DNA from: an uncultured Eubacteriales bacterium
GTDB taxonomy: Bacteria; Bacillota; Clostridia; Oscillospirales; Acutalibacteraceae
Assembly (NCBI GenBank): GCA_934454655.1
Contig: CAKSFK010000003.1
Location: forward strand, 47,973 to 111,972
DNA: 64,000 nucleotides
Direction: 5' to 3'
Position numbers and translations under genes: made by a program. Below, piece after piece: positions 32,411 to 41,248 of the stretch; position 1 is the stretch's first letter, and every line of letters begins with the position of its first letter. The notes below the pieces were generated by a model that was not told where the DNA came from, did not search any database, and saw only the letters and a list, made by a program, of their open reading frames with translations.

Positions 32411-33320
32411 TTTCCTTTACCCCCTCTGCCGGTTTAACGCGTCTTTCGCTTATTTTACCTTTCCAATACGGCAATCCGAGGAACAATGCCACAACCGCCG
32501 CGGTAAGCATTTTAAGGTCGTTTGCGGGAAGTCCCAGCCACAGCACAAAGGAAATAACAATATAGTAAATAACTCCGCCGAGAACCGCGCCCAAAAGCTT
32601 GAGGGCAAAATTCTTAAACAATTTGCCGAACACAACATCGCCTATTATTATTGCCGCAAGTCCTATAACTATTGCCCCGCGTCCCATATTTACATCGGCA
32701 AAGCCCTGATACTGGGCAAGAAGTCCGCCCGCAAGCGCAACAACGCCGTTTGAAATTACAAATCCGATTATTTTATTGGTGTCGGTATTAATTCCGTTTG
32801 CCCTTGACATTGCCTGGTTACAGCCCGTAGCCCTGAGCGAATGACCCAGCTCCGTGCCGAAAAACCAGTAAAGAATACCGATTATAGCGGCAACAAACAG
32901 CCCGCACACCAATAATGATTTATTGATATTACGCAGGGACACAAGCAGTATATCCCTGTATTTCATAACCGAAAGCGGCTGATTTGCCTTTCCGCTCATA
33001 ATACGGAGGTTGACCGAGTATAGTGCAATTTGCGTAAGAATACCTGCCAAAATAGCGGGTATGCCGAATTTTGTATGCAGTACGCCGGTTATAAGCCCCG
33101 CGGCGCAGCCCGCAAGCAGCGCAAGCGCCATTGAAAGCCAGATGTTCATTCCGCCCGCGGTGCATACAACAAGAACTGCGCCGCCTGTGCCGAACGAACC
33201 GTCAACCGTTAAATCGGCAAGGTCAAGAATTTTGTAGGTGATAAAAACTCCCACCGCCATTATTCCCCAGATAGCGCCCTGTGCAACGGCACCGGGCAGT
33301 GAGCTTAAAAAAGAAAGCAT
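32403..33320 (-). CDS. ABC transporter permease
   Basis: 305 residues with eight or more hydrophobic segments, of the branched-chain-type permease fold (COG4120). Characteristic segments are LDLADLTVDGSFGTGGAVLV, GIPAILAGILTQIALYSVNL and AIVIGLAAIIIGDVVFGKLF. A single permease implies a homodimer. It lies between the ATPase gene (8-bp overlap) and the substrate-binding gene (76-bp gap with a hairpin). Confidence 0.92.
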   Translation of the reverse strand: MLSFLSSLPGAVAQGAIWGIMAVGVFITYKILDLADLTVDGSFGTGGAVLVVCTAGGMNIWLSMALALLAGCAAGLITGVLHTKFGIPAILAGILTQIALYSVNLRIMSGKANQPLSVMKYRDILLVSLRNINKSLLVCGLFVAAIIGILYWFFGTELGHSLRATGCNQAMSRANGINTDTNKIIGFVISNGVVALAGGLLAQYQGFADVNMGRGAIVIGLAAIIIGDVVFGKLFKNFALKLLGAVLGGVIYYIVISFVLWLGLPANDLKMLTAAVVALFLGLPYWKGKISERRVKPAEGVKENA

Positions 33321-33347
33321 TTTGTTATTCCTTTCAAAACCGCAATA

Positions 33348-33376
33348 AGCGATAGGATGCTTTTCACCCTATCGCT
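33348..33376 (-). other. Intercistronic hairpin in the ABC importer operon
   Basis: Perfect 9-bp inverted repeat AGCGATAGG/CCTATCGCT with an 11-nt loop and no U-tract between the binding-protein and permease genes. Such stem-loops commonly protect the upstream message so the binding protein is made in excess. Confidence 0.6.
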
Positions 33377-33396
33377 TCAGCGAATTATTTATTGTT

Positions 33397-34371
33397 TTAT
33401 TTTATTGCGGAATAGCCTTCGGGAGCGGCTATTCCGAGGTTCTTGCAGCGTGTTTCAACATACTCTTTTGTAAGGTCGGTTGCAAAACCTATGTCCATAT
33501 CGGCAGGGTTCTTGCCGTTTACAAGAATTTCATAAGCCATTTCTCCGGCTTTCTTTCCTATGTCGTAATAATCAATGGAAAGAGTTGCGATTCCGCAGCC
33601 CCGGCAAATACCTTTTTCCCCCGCAATAATCGGAATCTTTGCAGGTTCGGCAATGTTGTTAATAATTTCGGTGTTTGAAGCCATGGTATTATCCGTAGGA
33701 ACGTAAAGCGCCTCAACCTCCGCGCACGCGGTGGTTACCACCTGAGCTAAATCGTTTGAGTCGGCACTGGTGTATTCTTTCGTTTCAATACCGAGTTTTT
33801 TAAGATATTTTGCAATCTCGGTTGCCTGATATTTTGAATTTGCCTCGCCCGAGCAATAAAGAATACCCACCCTTTTAACGTTCGGTAAAAGCTCCTTAAA
33901 CATTTCTGCCTGTTTATCAAGCGGGGCTAAGTCCGACGTGCCGGTTACATTTATTCCGGTTTTGCCCGTCCAGTCCTTAAGGCTGATCTCAAGCGCCGTC
34001 GCATAGTCGGTTATTGACGTGCCGACGATCGGAATACTGTCGGTCGCCGATACAGCCGCCTGCAATGCACCTGTTGCGTTTGCAAAGATTAGATCTACCT
34101 TACCTGATACAAACTGATTAACTATTGTTGTGCAGGTTGCGGGTTCCCCTGCCGCATTCTGCTCTTCAAATTCAACCTTATCACCCAGTTTTTCCTTTAA
34201 AGCGTCTTTAAAACCTTTTGTTGCGGCATCAAGCGCGTCATGCTGAGCAAGCTGACATATTCCGACCTTGTATGTTTCCGACTTTTTTTCACCGCAAGCG
34301 GAAAGTGACGCCAAAGCCGTCACCGTTAAAGCGAGCGCCGTGACCGCGGCAGCAATTTTCTTAATTTTCAT
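33397..34371 (-). CDS. ABC transporter substrate-binding lipoprotein
   Basis: 324 residues of the COG2984/PF04392 family. It has a lipoprotein signal peptide ending in LASLSAC, with lipidated Cys26 or so, then YKVGICQLAQHDALDAATKG and QNAAGEPATCTTIVNQFVSG. The family is linked to tryptophan or similar aromatic/amino-acid uptake in some Firmicutes, but there is no T-box or amino-acid gene here, so the ligand is not assigned. First gene of the operon. Confidence 0.92.
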   Translation of the reverse strand: MKIKKIAAAVTALALTVTALASLSACGEKKSETYKVGICQLAQHDALDAATKGFKDALKEKLGDKVEFEEQNAAGEPATCTTIVNQFVSGKVDLIFANATGALQAAVSATDSIPIVGTSITDYATALEISLKDWTGKTGINVTGTSDLAPLDKQAEMFKELLPNVKRVGILYCSGEANSKYQATEIAKYLKKLGIETKEYTSADSNDLAQVVTTACAEVEALYVPTDNTMASNTEIINNIAEPAKIPIIAGEKGICRGCGIATLSIDYYDIGKKAGEMAYEILVNGKNPADMDIGFATDLTKEYVETRCKNLGIAAPEGYSAIK

Positions 34372-34396
34372 AACAACCTCTCCAATCGTTGTTAGT

Positions 34397-34425
34397 AGTA
34401 TATCACTTTAAAGCGATAAAGTCAA
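34397..34425 (-). promoter_or_regulatory. Promoter of the ABC importer operon with palindrome in the spacer
   Basis: TTGACT (34420-34425) and TATACT (34397-34402), 17 bp apart on the minus strand. The spacer contains an imperfect 16-bp palindrome at 34402-34417 (ATCGCTTT/AAAGTGAT), a plausible operator. Confidence 0.65.
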
Positions 34426-34440
34426 GCGCTTTTTATAAAT

Positions 34441-35475
34441 TTATTCTCCCAAATAAGCGCATAAAAGCTTAAGGGTATTGAACACGCCGTCAATATGGCT
34501 GCGTTCATAACCGTGGCTTGCATAGACTCCCGCGCCTATCAGCCCGTGCTTTACGTCCGCACCGGCTCTCAGCGTTGCCTCAACATCCGAGCCGTAATGC
34601 GGGTAAACGTCAACCGCATAGTCTGCTCCCGACCGCTTTGCCGCCTCAATCAGCCTGCCCACAATCTCATAGCTGTACGGACCGCCCGAATCCTTAGCGC
34701 ATATTGAAACCTGCCGTTCGGTGCATTTAAGACCGTCACCCACACAGCCCATATCGACCGAGAGCGCCTCGCGGATATCGCACGGCAACGACGCCGAGCC
34801 GCCGTGCCCCACCTCTTCATACACGGTAATGTGAATATATACGCGCCTGTTAAGCTTTAGGCTGCCGTCACAAACGCATTTCGCAAGCCCCAAAAGAATA
34901 CCGACGGAAAGCTTGTCATCAAGAAAACGGCTTTTCAAATAGCCCGAGGCCGTCCTGCGGACGCGCGGTTCAAAGCATACAATATCCCCTGCCTCAATAC
35001 CCAGGTATTCCGTTTCGGCAGCGGTTTTAACATCTTCGTCAATTACAACCTCGGTATTATCCCACGTTCTCACCGTTTCGGAAAACTTGGAATTGACATG
35101 GATAGACGCGTTGCACAGCTGCAGTGTTCCCTCAAAGGTTTTTCCGCCGCGCGTTATAATTCTGACATTTTCCGTTTCCGCATTTGAAGGATTCATTCCG
35201 CCGAGCGGAGTAAGGCGCAGTCTGCCGTTAGGTTTGACCTCCGCCACCATTGAGCCGAGCGTATCGGTATGAGCTTCAAGCAAAATGGGATTTCCCGTGC
35301 CTCCCAAAGTTACAAAAACTCCGCCTTTAACGGTTATTTCCGTTTTAAAGCCCAGTCCTTCGAACGCGTTTTTCAGATATTCCGCAGCCGCCGAGGTATA
35401 CCCTGTGGGCGAGTCTGTATTAAGAAGTTTTTCCGTTTGCTCCCACGCATATTCGGCGTATTTTCTGTCTGTCAC
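34441..35475 (-). CDS. M42-family aminopeptidase
   Basis: 344-residue metallopeptidase of the M42 (TET/glutamyl aminopeptidase) family. Metal-site motifs: LEAHTDTLGSMV (His, Asp), FLDDKLSVGILL (bridging Asp), YEEVGHGGSA (general base Glu and metal Glu), VDMGCVGDG and, near the end, AGVYASHGYERSH. The usual family role is trimming peptides in the cytoplasm. It appears to be a single-gene unit, about 65 bp downstream of the PrsA-like lipoprotein gene direction-wise separated by a short gap. Confidence 0.9.
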   Translation of the reverse strand: MTDRKYAEYAWEQTEKLLNTDSPTGYTSAAAEYLKNAFEGLGFKTEITVKGGVFVTLGGTGNPILLEAHTDTLGSMVAEVKPNGRLRLTPLGGMNPSNAETENVRIITRGGKTFEGTLQLCNASIHVNSKFSETVRTWDNTEVVIDEDVKTAAETEYLGIEAGDIVCFEPRVRRTASGYLKSRFLDDKLSVGILLGLAKCVCDGSLKLNRRVYIHITVYEEVGHGGSASLPCDIREALSVDMGCVGDGLKCTERQVSICAKDSGGPYSYEIVGRLIEAAKRSGADYAVDVYPHYGSDVEATLRAGADVKHGLIGAGVYASHGYERSHIDGVFNTLKLLCAYLGE

Positions 35476-35538
35476 TGCAACATTCTCCCTTTCTAAATCA
35501 AAACCACCGGTTTTTCTTTTTCAACCGGTGGCATAAGT

Positions 35539-36609
35539 TTATTTTGTTGAAGGCTCTTTGATCTTTTTAACCTTGAACTGTTTTACGGCGTAATCATTAA
35601 CGTCCGTCTTAAGCTTTGAGGCGTACTCCTTCATATCCTTTTCATACTCGTCATCAGCTATAAGATGGCGCGCCGAAAGGTCGAGATTTTCGATGTAATA
35701 ATCGTCCGACTTGATATCCTGCTTTACAACAAGCATTATTCCGGCACTGTCGGCAAGCTCAATAACCTTAATCTCGCCCGTTGCCATTTTATTTATCTCG
35801 TCAAAATTATCCGATTCATAAGCTGTGTCCTTATTTCCTATAATGCTCGCGTACTTATCCTTCGGCTTTTTCTCATCGGTTTCGGTGCTGCCGTCCTTGT
35901 CGGTGCTGCCGTTATAATCCTTATACACCTCTTCAAAGGTACGGCTGCCCTTTTTAAGCTCCTCGGCGTATGTATTGAACTTATTTTTCAATTCGGTCTT
36001 TTCATCGTCGGTCTTGCTTGTATAGCTTGCGTTTATAACATCGGCAATAACAAAATTTTCGTATATCTTGTTTTTAACCGTCTCGGCGTCAATAGCTTTT
36101 GTTCCCTCTGCACCGTAGAGGTGCTCAAAATAAAGCCCCGAGAAATATGAGTCTTTCATATACTGAGTATATGTCTTCTGGCTTACGCCGTTAGGTTCAA
36201 AATAAGATGAATAGCCGTAGTTTGCCCAGTAATAGTTAGCATACTTCTCGGCGGTGTTCACATCGTCCTCCGAAAGTTCAAGCTTGTTCTCCTCGCAAAG
36301 CGTTTTGTACGCTGCAATAAGCTTAAGGTTATCAAGCGCCGTATCCTCAACCCACTTAACAAAGCTTTTATTGTCTATTTTCTTTGAATAATAATCTATG
36401 TTGCTGCTGCTTTCGCTGTCGGAAAGGTTTTCCTTTACCTTGCTTTTTCCCTCGGAATCGGCATTAATGAGAGCGCACATATAGTAGGCGGATGTGAATT
36501 TCACCTTTCCCACGGTGACCGCAACTTCATCCTTAGGGTGACACGCCGAGGCGGTTACCGCCAGCACTGCCGCCGCCAAAGCGGCTGCTATTTTTTTAAT
36601 ACTTATCAT
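35539..36609 (-). CDS. PrsA/SurA-like lipoprotein
   Basis: 356 residues with a lipoprotein signal (AAALAAAVLAVTASAC, lipid Cys near residue 23). The next part, EVAVTVGKVKFTSAYYMCAL and onwards, resembles the SurA_N/PrsA chaperone region, and a long charged helical body follows. The C-terminal part (GEIKVIELADSAGIMLVVKQ) is reminiscent of the end of a parvulin domain, but a complete parvulin active site is not evident. Most likely an exported folding factor or peptidyl-prolyl isomerase relative. ATG 36609 follows GGAGG by 7 bases. Confidence 0.7.
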   Translation of the reverse strand: MISIKKIAAALAAAVLAVTASACHPKDEVAVTVGKVKFTSAYYMCALINADSEGKSKVKENLSDSESSSNIDYYSKKIDNKSFVKWVEDTALDNLKLIAAYKTLCEENKLELSEDDVNTAEKYANYYWANYGYSSYFEPNGVSQKTYTQYMKDSYFSGLYFEHLYGAEGTKAIDAETVKNKIYENFVIADVINASYTSKTDDEKTELKNKFNTYAEELKKGSRTFEEVYKDYNGSTDKDGSTETDEKKPKDKYASIIGNKDTAYESDNFDEINKMATGEIKVIELADSAGIMLVVKQDIKSDDYYIENLDLSARHLIADDEYEKDMKEYASKLKTDVNDYAVKQFKVKKIKEPSTK

Positions 36610-36684
36610 CAATATTCCTCCAACAAAGAGATTAACAGGTTAATTATACAACAAAAATCCTCAAATGTCTACTAAAAAAACAGG

Positions 36685-38364
36685 CTAGCGTGAAGAACGT
36701 GACGAAGAGGAGGACGAGTCGCTTCCGGTATAGGAGTTTATATAAATCTTAACGGGAATGTCCGTGCTTACCTGAGTGCCGTATTTCGGTTCCTGTTCAA
36801 GCACGGTACCGGGAGTGTGATCCTCGTCGTATTTTTCCAGCACCTCAATATTGCCGTACAAAAAGCCCTGTTTTAAAAGCTCAATAATTGCCTTATCCTC
36901 ATCAAGACCTATAACGTTAGCAATTTTAATTTCCTTGGGTCCGAGTGAAATCGTAAGCTCAATTTTCGTATCTCTTGCAACGCTTGTGCCTTCTGCCAGA
37001 GATTGTGCGCAGATCTGACCCTTGGGAATTTTATCGTTAAACACCTTGTCCTTAATTGAAAACTCAAATTTATCGTATTCCTCGTTATCAATAAGCTCCG
37101 AGTAATATTTGCCCGTAAGCTTAGGCACGGCGTATAGCACGGCTGATTCCGCCGCGTTAGCGTCAACCGAACCTATCGACGCAACCGACGGTGCCTCGGA
37201 CGACGACGCAGAGGTGAGCTGTGAGGCTGTTCCGAAAATATCGTTTCTGAATACCGTGAACACAAGCACCGCCACCACAGCAATAAAGACTGCCGCCGTA
37301 CAAACGGACGAAATAACAACGTACTTTGCGGTCGAGCCCTTCTTTTCCGCTTTCGGTTTAGCCGTGCCGGTTCTTTGCGCGTCATCCCTGTGCGCGCGGT
37401 CCTCATTGGTTTCGCCGTAAACAAGCTCGTTTTTAAAAATTTCCACATTTTCGGTTCTGTTTTGCGGGAGAACCTGCAAGCCGTTTGCCAGCGCCGAAAG
37501 CACGTGGCGCGGCAGTTCTTCCGCGAAACGCGCGGGAATGGTCATAGAATCGTTTTTAATTCTTTCCGTGGCGTCTGGCGGAACCGTGCCGACCAGCACA
37601 TTAAAGAGAAGCACGCTTAGTCCGTAAACATCGGTATAAGAGCCGATGCTCATTTTATCCGTAACGTACTGCTCTATTGCGGCAAAGCCGCTCATAAGCT
37701 CGGGTTCGATCTCGCTGTTTTTACGACGGAGTTTTTTTATTCCGTACCCCGAAAGGCGGAGTTTTCCGTCCCTGCCGACAAGAACCGTTGAGGACGAAAT
37801 TCCGCCGTGAACTATTCCCTGGTCATTCATACCCTTTACTGTATCGATAAGCGGCAGAAACAGCGCTCTTGCCTGTTCCCACTTAAGGCTTCCGCCGTTC
37901 TTCTTTAAGAACTCGCCCATTGTTATGCAGGATATATTCTTCATAACCGCGTACACCGTGCCGTTTTCCTCAAAAACAGAGAAAAAGGGCATGAGCGACG
38001 GCAATTCGGAGGCGATTATCTGGCGGTTAATGTCCAGAAACTCTATCAGACCCTCGTTAAACGTATATTCGCCGCCCTTAACAATGGAAACGGTTTTATC
38101 GGGATTTCTGAGTGAAAAGCCCGCCGGGAAATACTCTTTTATTCTTACCGCCGCGTTCTCTGCACTGTCCCACGCAATGTATACAATACCCTCGCCGTTG
38201 CGTTTTTTTGCCTGTCCTATCAAATATCTGTCGCCGACGGTAAAGCCTACCGGCAAGCAGTCCTCGGGGTTTTTCTCCGTTCTGTCATACCCACAGACCG
38301 GGCAGATTTTCTCGCCGCCGCCGTCATTCATACAGCCGGGGCAAAGTCTGTCAGTGTTAAGCAT
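36685..38364 (-). CDS. Membrane PASTA protein with degenerate Ser/Thr kinase domain
   Basis: 559 residues. Order: an N-terminal zinc ribbon (CPGCMNDGGGEKICPVCGYD), a protein-kinase-like domain at about 40-320, a linker, a transmembrane helix (YVVISSVCTAAVFIAVVAVL, about 355-380), two PASTA repeats (about 415-535) and a Ser/Arg-rich tail. The kinase fold keeps the ATP-contacting lysine (VRIKEYFPAG), but the catalytic loop reads VHGGISSSTVLV instead of HRDxxxxN, and the DFG motif reads SGYG. Thus the proton-acceptor Asp, the Mg-binding Asn and the DFG Asp are all missing. It is therefore predicted to be a pseudokinase that senses cell-wall fragments through PASTA. Start 38364 has GGAGGAAGG upstream. 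Confidence 0.85.
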   Translation of the reverse strand: MLNTDRLCPGCMNDGGGEKICPVCGYDRTEKNPEDCLPVGFTVGDRYLIGQAKKRNGEGIVYIAWDSAENAAVRIKEYFPAGFSLRNPDKTVSIVKGGEYTFNEGLIEFLDINRQIIASELPSLMPFFSVFEENGTVYAVMKNISCITMGEFLKKNGGSLKWEQARALFLPLIDTVKGMNDQGIVHGGISSSTVLVGRDGKLRLSGYGIKKLRRKNSEIEPELMSGFAAIEQYVTDKMSIGSYTDVYGLSVLLFNVLVGTVPPDATERIKNDSMTIPARFAEELPRHVLSALANGLQVLPQNRTENVEIFKNELVYGETNEDRAHRDDAQRTGTAKPKAEKKGSTAKYVVISSVCTAAVFIAVVAVLVFTVFRNDIFGTASQLTSASSSEAPSVASIGSVDANAAESAVLYAVPKLTGKYYSELIDNEEYDKFEFSIKDKVFNDKIPKGQICAQSLAEGTSVARDTKIELTISLGPKEIKIANVIGLDEDKAIIELLKQGFLYGNIEVLEKYDEDHTPGTVLEQEPKYGTQVSTDIPVKIYINSYTGSDSSSSSSRSSR

Positions 38365-38453
38365 AGCCTTCCTCCGAAAAGAGATAACTTTTTTAAATGA
38401 TGTGCGTTTTGCAGGCGTTTTCCCGCCCATACACAGTAATTATACCATAAATG

Positions 38454-39206
38454 TCAAGTATCCGACGTTACAAGCTCAAAACCCGGCTTGTTTTTCTCTT
38501 TTGGGGTTTCTCTCGAAGCACGCGCGGCACCGTTTGTAACAGGTATCATATCACGGAAAACGCAGGTGTGGCGTTCCGTTATTACCCTGTCCTCGTGAAG
38601 AGAGCCGAAATACCAATGACCGAAATTGCAGGAGCGCCCTATCTCTTCAAAATATCCGTTAAGCTTTGTCACCCTGTCGGTATCGCCGCGGCGCAGAAGA
38701 ATTGCGCTCTTTACAAGCGACGGCGGCTCGTGAGTTATTATGTAGTCAACCGAAAGCCCTGCCGCGTCAAGTCTGCTTGCGCCCTCCGCCATTTCGGCGG
38801 GCGTGGGTTCTTCGTCACGCCACCAAAAACCCTGCTCAAGGCGCATATCCTTATCGGTACTTTCCCCGCCGCCGAAGGTGAAAAAGCTTTTGCCCTCAAT
38901 TTCAAAAATCTGCCCGCGCATAAGGTGAATGAGATTTCCCTTAATGCGGTGTACCTTTCCGCCGTGCCAGTATGTAACCCGCGCGCGGTTTATTGTGTCA
39001 AGATTATCGTGAGTTCCGTCAACAAAGGCTGTTACAAAGCGTCTGGACGAAAGATAATCTATTACCTGCTTTTCCGTTTTGTCGCCCGAAAAAATATACC
39101 CGAAATCACCGCAGACAATAAGCACATCCCCTGTTTTAAGCTTTCTGAAATTTTTATCGTACAATCTTTCAAGGCAGCCGTGCATATCGCCCGTAACATA
39201 TACCAT
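38454..39206 (-). CDS. Calcineurin-like metallophosphoesterase
   Basis: 250 residues. Metal motifs: YVTGDMHG (D-x-H), VCGDFGYIF (G-D), FVDGTHDNL (position of the G-N-H-E/D motif, but Asn is replaced by Thr), YIITHEPP (H) and GHWYFGSLHED (G-H). The overall spacing fits the family; the Asn-to-Thr change affects a bridging-metal ligand, so activity is uncertain. Substrate unknown. Divergent from the carboxypeptidase gene at 39301. Confidence 0.85.
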   Translation of the reverse strand: MVYVTGDMHGCLERLYDKNFRKLKTGDVLIVCGDFGYIFSGDKTEKQVIDYLSSRRFVTAFVDGTHDNLDTINRARVTYWHGGKVHRIKGNLIHLMRGQIFEIEGKSFFTFGGGESTDKDMRLEQGFWWRDEEPTPAEMAEGASRLDAAGLSVDYIITHEPPSLVKSAILLRRGDTDRVTKLNGYFEEIGRSCNFGHWYFGSLHEDRVITERHTCVFRDMIPVTNGAARASRETPKEKNKPGFELVTSDT

Positions 39207-39300
39207 AACAAATTTCCTCCGAAAAAAAGTAAATTAAGTCTTTAAAAATAAAATTATTATGTTATAATTGTTATTATACAACATATTCAGGGAGATTTCT

Positions 39301-40650
39301 ATGGTAAAAAAAGTTTTTCCGCTTATTTTTGCAATTATTATTTGTTTATCTGCCGTTTTCGCTCCGCTTAAAACCGCTGCCTACGAGCCTACGGGGGTAA
39401 ACGTAAGGGCAAAGGCAGGTATGCTCGTATCAATGGATACCGGAGAAATACTGTACTCCAACAACGCCGACCAAAAGGTTTACCCCGCGTCCATTACCAA
39501 AATAATGACTGTAACCCTTATGCTCCAGAGTGAAAAATACAACCCCGAAGCAAAAATTGCAATGACAAAAGAGGTTTTGGACCTTGTGCTCGGCACAGGC
39601 AGTTCGGTTTCAAACCTTAAGGCGGGCGAAGAGATAACTCAGCTTGACCTTGTTTATATGGTTCTTATGTCCTCCTTCGGCGATTGCGCGTATCTTGCTG
39701 CCGTTTACTACGGGGGAAGCGTTGAGGCATTTGTTGATATGATGAACTCAAAGGCGGAGGAACTTGGGCTTACAGGCACTCATTACAGCAACCCCGTCGG
39801 TCTGCACGACGAGGCAACCTACACCACGGTCAACGATGTTTACAGGCTTACGACATATGCGCTTAAAAGCGAAACTTTCAAAACGGTGTGCGAAAGCGCA
39901 AGGTACACGGTTGAGGCAACGAATATGTCAGGCAAGCGCGTTATTTCAACCACAAACCTTATGCAGGACACAACAACAAACTATTACTACCAGTATGCAC
40001 ACGGAGTCAAGACAGGATACACCGATGAAGCGGGGCGCTGTCTTGTAAGCACCGCGTCGCACAACGGCTATAACTATATGTGCATACTTATGAACAGCCC
40101 GCCGAAAGCCGACAGGCGTTATGAGTTTATTGACAGCGCTGAACTTTACCGCTGGGCATTTAACAACTTTTCGTTTAAAGAAGTTGCAAACTCAACCGAC
40201 CCGGTGTGCGAAATGCCTGTAAAGCTCTCTCTTGACACGGATTTTGTTTCCCTTTACTTTGAAAAACCGTTTATTACCGTTTTGCCGAACGAGGCTGACG
40301 ATTCCACCATTGTGGTAAAGTATAATCTTAAATCAAAAAGCACGGACGCACCGGTGAAAAAGGGCGCTGTTCTGGGCTCTGCAGACATAATATACGCCGA
40401 AAAGGTTATAGGCACGGTAAATCTTGTTGCGGGAGCGGACATTAAGGAAAGCAAGCTGCTTATCACGCTTAAGTATATAAAAGATTTTTTCGGGTCCGTT
40501 TATATGAAAATAGTTTATGTGCTGATAGCCGTTGCCATTATCGCGTTTATTATTGCCGTAGTAAGGCTTAACATTGTAAGGCTTAAAAAGCGCAAGGTTA
40601 AATATATTCCCTACGGAAAAAAGAAAGGTGACGGAAATGGAAATCATTAA
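39301..40650 (+). CDS. Serine-type D-Ala-D-Ala carboxypeptidase (penicillin-binding protein)
   Basis: 449 residues of the S11 family (DacA/DacF type), which trims the terminal D-Ala of peptidoglycan stem peptides. A signal peptide (about 1-27, ending SAVFAPLKTAA) precedes the catalytic domain. SxxK is YPASITKIMT and KTG is HGVKTGYTDEAGR. The SxN motif position reads MSSFGDCAYLA, with Gly in place of Asn. The C-terminal end has a membrane anchor (IVYVLIAVAIIAFIIAVV) and a basic tail. ATG 39301 follows GGGAG; its 3' end overlaps the cyclophilin gene by 14 bp. Confidence 0.9.
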   Translation: MVKKVFPLIFAIIICLSAVFAPLKTAAYEPTGVNVRAKAGMLVSMDTGEILYSNNADQKVYPASITKIMTVTLMLQSEKYNPEAKIAMTKEVLDLVLGTGSSVSNLKAGEEITQLDLVYMVLMSSFGDCAYLAAVYYGGSVEAFVDMMNSKAEELGLTGTHYSNPVGLHDEATYTTVNDVYRLTTYALKSETFKTVCESARYTVEATNMSGKRVISTTNLMQDTTTNYYYQYAHGVKTGYTDEAGRCLVSTASHNGYNYMCILMNSPPKADRRYEFIDSAELYRWAFNNFSFKEVANSTDPVCEMPVKLSLDTDFVSLYFEKPFITVLPNEADDSTIVVKYNLKSKSTDAPVKKGAVLGSADIIYAEKVIGTVNLVAGADIKESKLLITLKYIKDFFGSVYMKIVYVLIAVAIIAFIIAVVRLNIVRLKKRKVKYIPYGKKKGDGNGNH

Positions 40651-41248
40651 AAAAATTGCGGCCGCGGCGTTATTGCTGTTTATTGTTACGGGAATTACGG
40701 CATGCGGCGCAAAAAAAGGAAATGCCGACACGCAAAGCGGAACGGCAAAGTACGGAATACACCACGCGGTTATTTCGGTGGAGGGTTACGGCGATATTAA
40801 GCTTGAGCTTGACGGTGACACCGCCCCTATAACGGTTAAGAACTTTGTTGAGCTTGCAAAAAGCGGTTTTTATGACGGTCTTACCTTCCACCGCATAATT
40901 AAAGGATTTATGATTCAGGGCGGCGACCCAAAGGGCAACGGAACGGGCGGAAGCGACAAAACGATAACGGGTGAGTTTTCGCAGAACGGCGTTGAAAACA
41001 GCATATCACACAAGCGCGGCGTGATATCGATGGCACGTTCAAGCGATTATAACAGCGCGTCGTCCCAGTTCTTTATTATGCACGAGGACGGCAATTACCT
41101 TGACGGCATGTATGCCGCGTTCGGACACGTTACGGACGGAATGGATGTTGTTGACAAGATTGCCGAAAACACGCCCGTTACCGATTCAAACGGCACTGTT
41201 TCATCGGCAAATCAGCCTGTTATAATCTCCGTTAAAATTACAGACTGA
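40637..41248 (+). CDS. Cyclophilin-type peptidyl-prolyl isomerase, lipoprotein
   Basis: 203 residues. A lipoprotein signal ends LLLFIVTGITAC. The cyclophilin domain shows TVKNFVELAKSGFYDGLTFH, RIIKGFMIQGGDPKGNGTGG and SSQFFIMHEDGNYLDGMYAA, including the catalytic Arg and Gln/Phe positions. Predicted to fold exported proteins at the outer face of the membrane. The ATG at 40637 follows AAAGGTG and lies within the end of the carboxypeptidase gene, so the two are coupled. The 3' end overlaps the convergent SLOG gene. Confidence 0.94.
   Translation: MEIIKKIAAAALLLFIVTGITACGAKKGNADTQSGTAKYGIHHAVISVEGYGDIKLELDGDTAPITVKNFVELAKSGFYDGLTFHRIIKGFMIQGGDPKGNGTGGSDKTITGEFSQNGVENSISHKRGVISMARSSDYNSASSQFFIMHEDGNYLDGMYAAFGHVTDGMDVVDKIAENTPVTDSNGTVSSANQPVIISVKITD

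Noticed and set aside
34372..34440. Tryptophan T-box before the ABC importer (TrpXYZ-like)
   Set aside because: Only about 70 bp and no T-box features, so no ligand was assigned.
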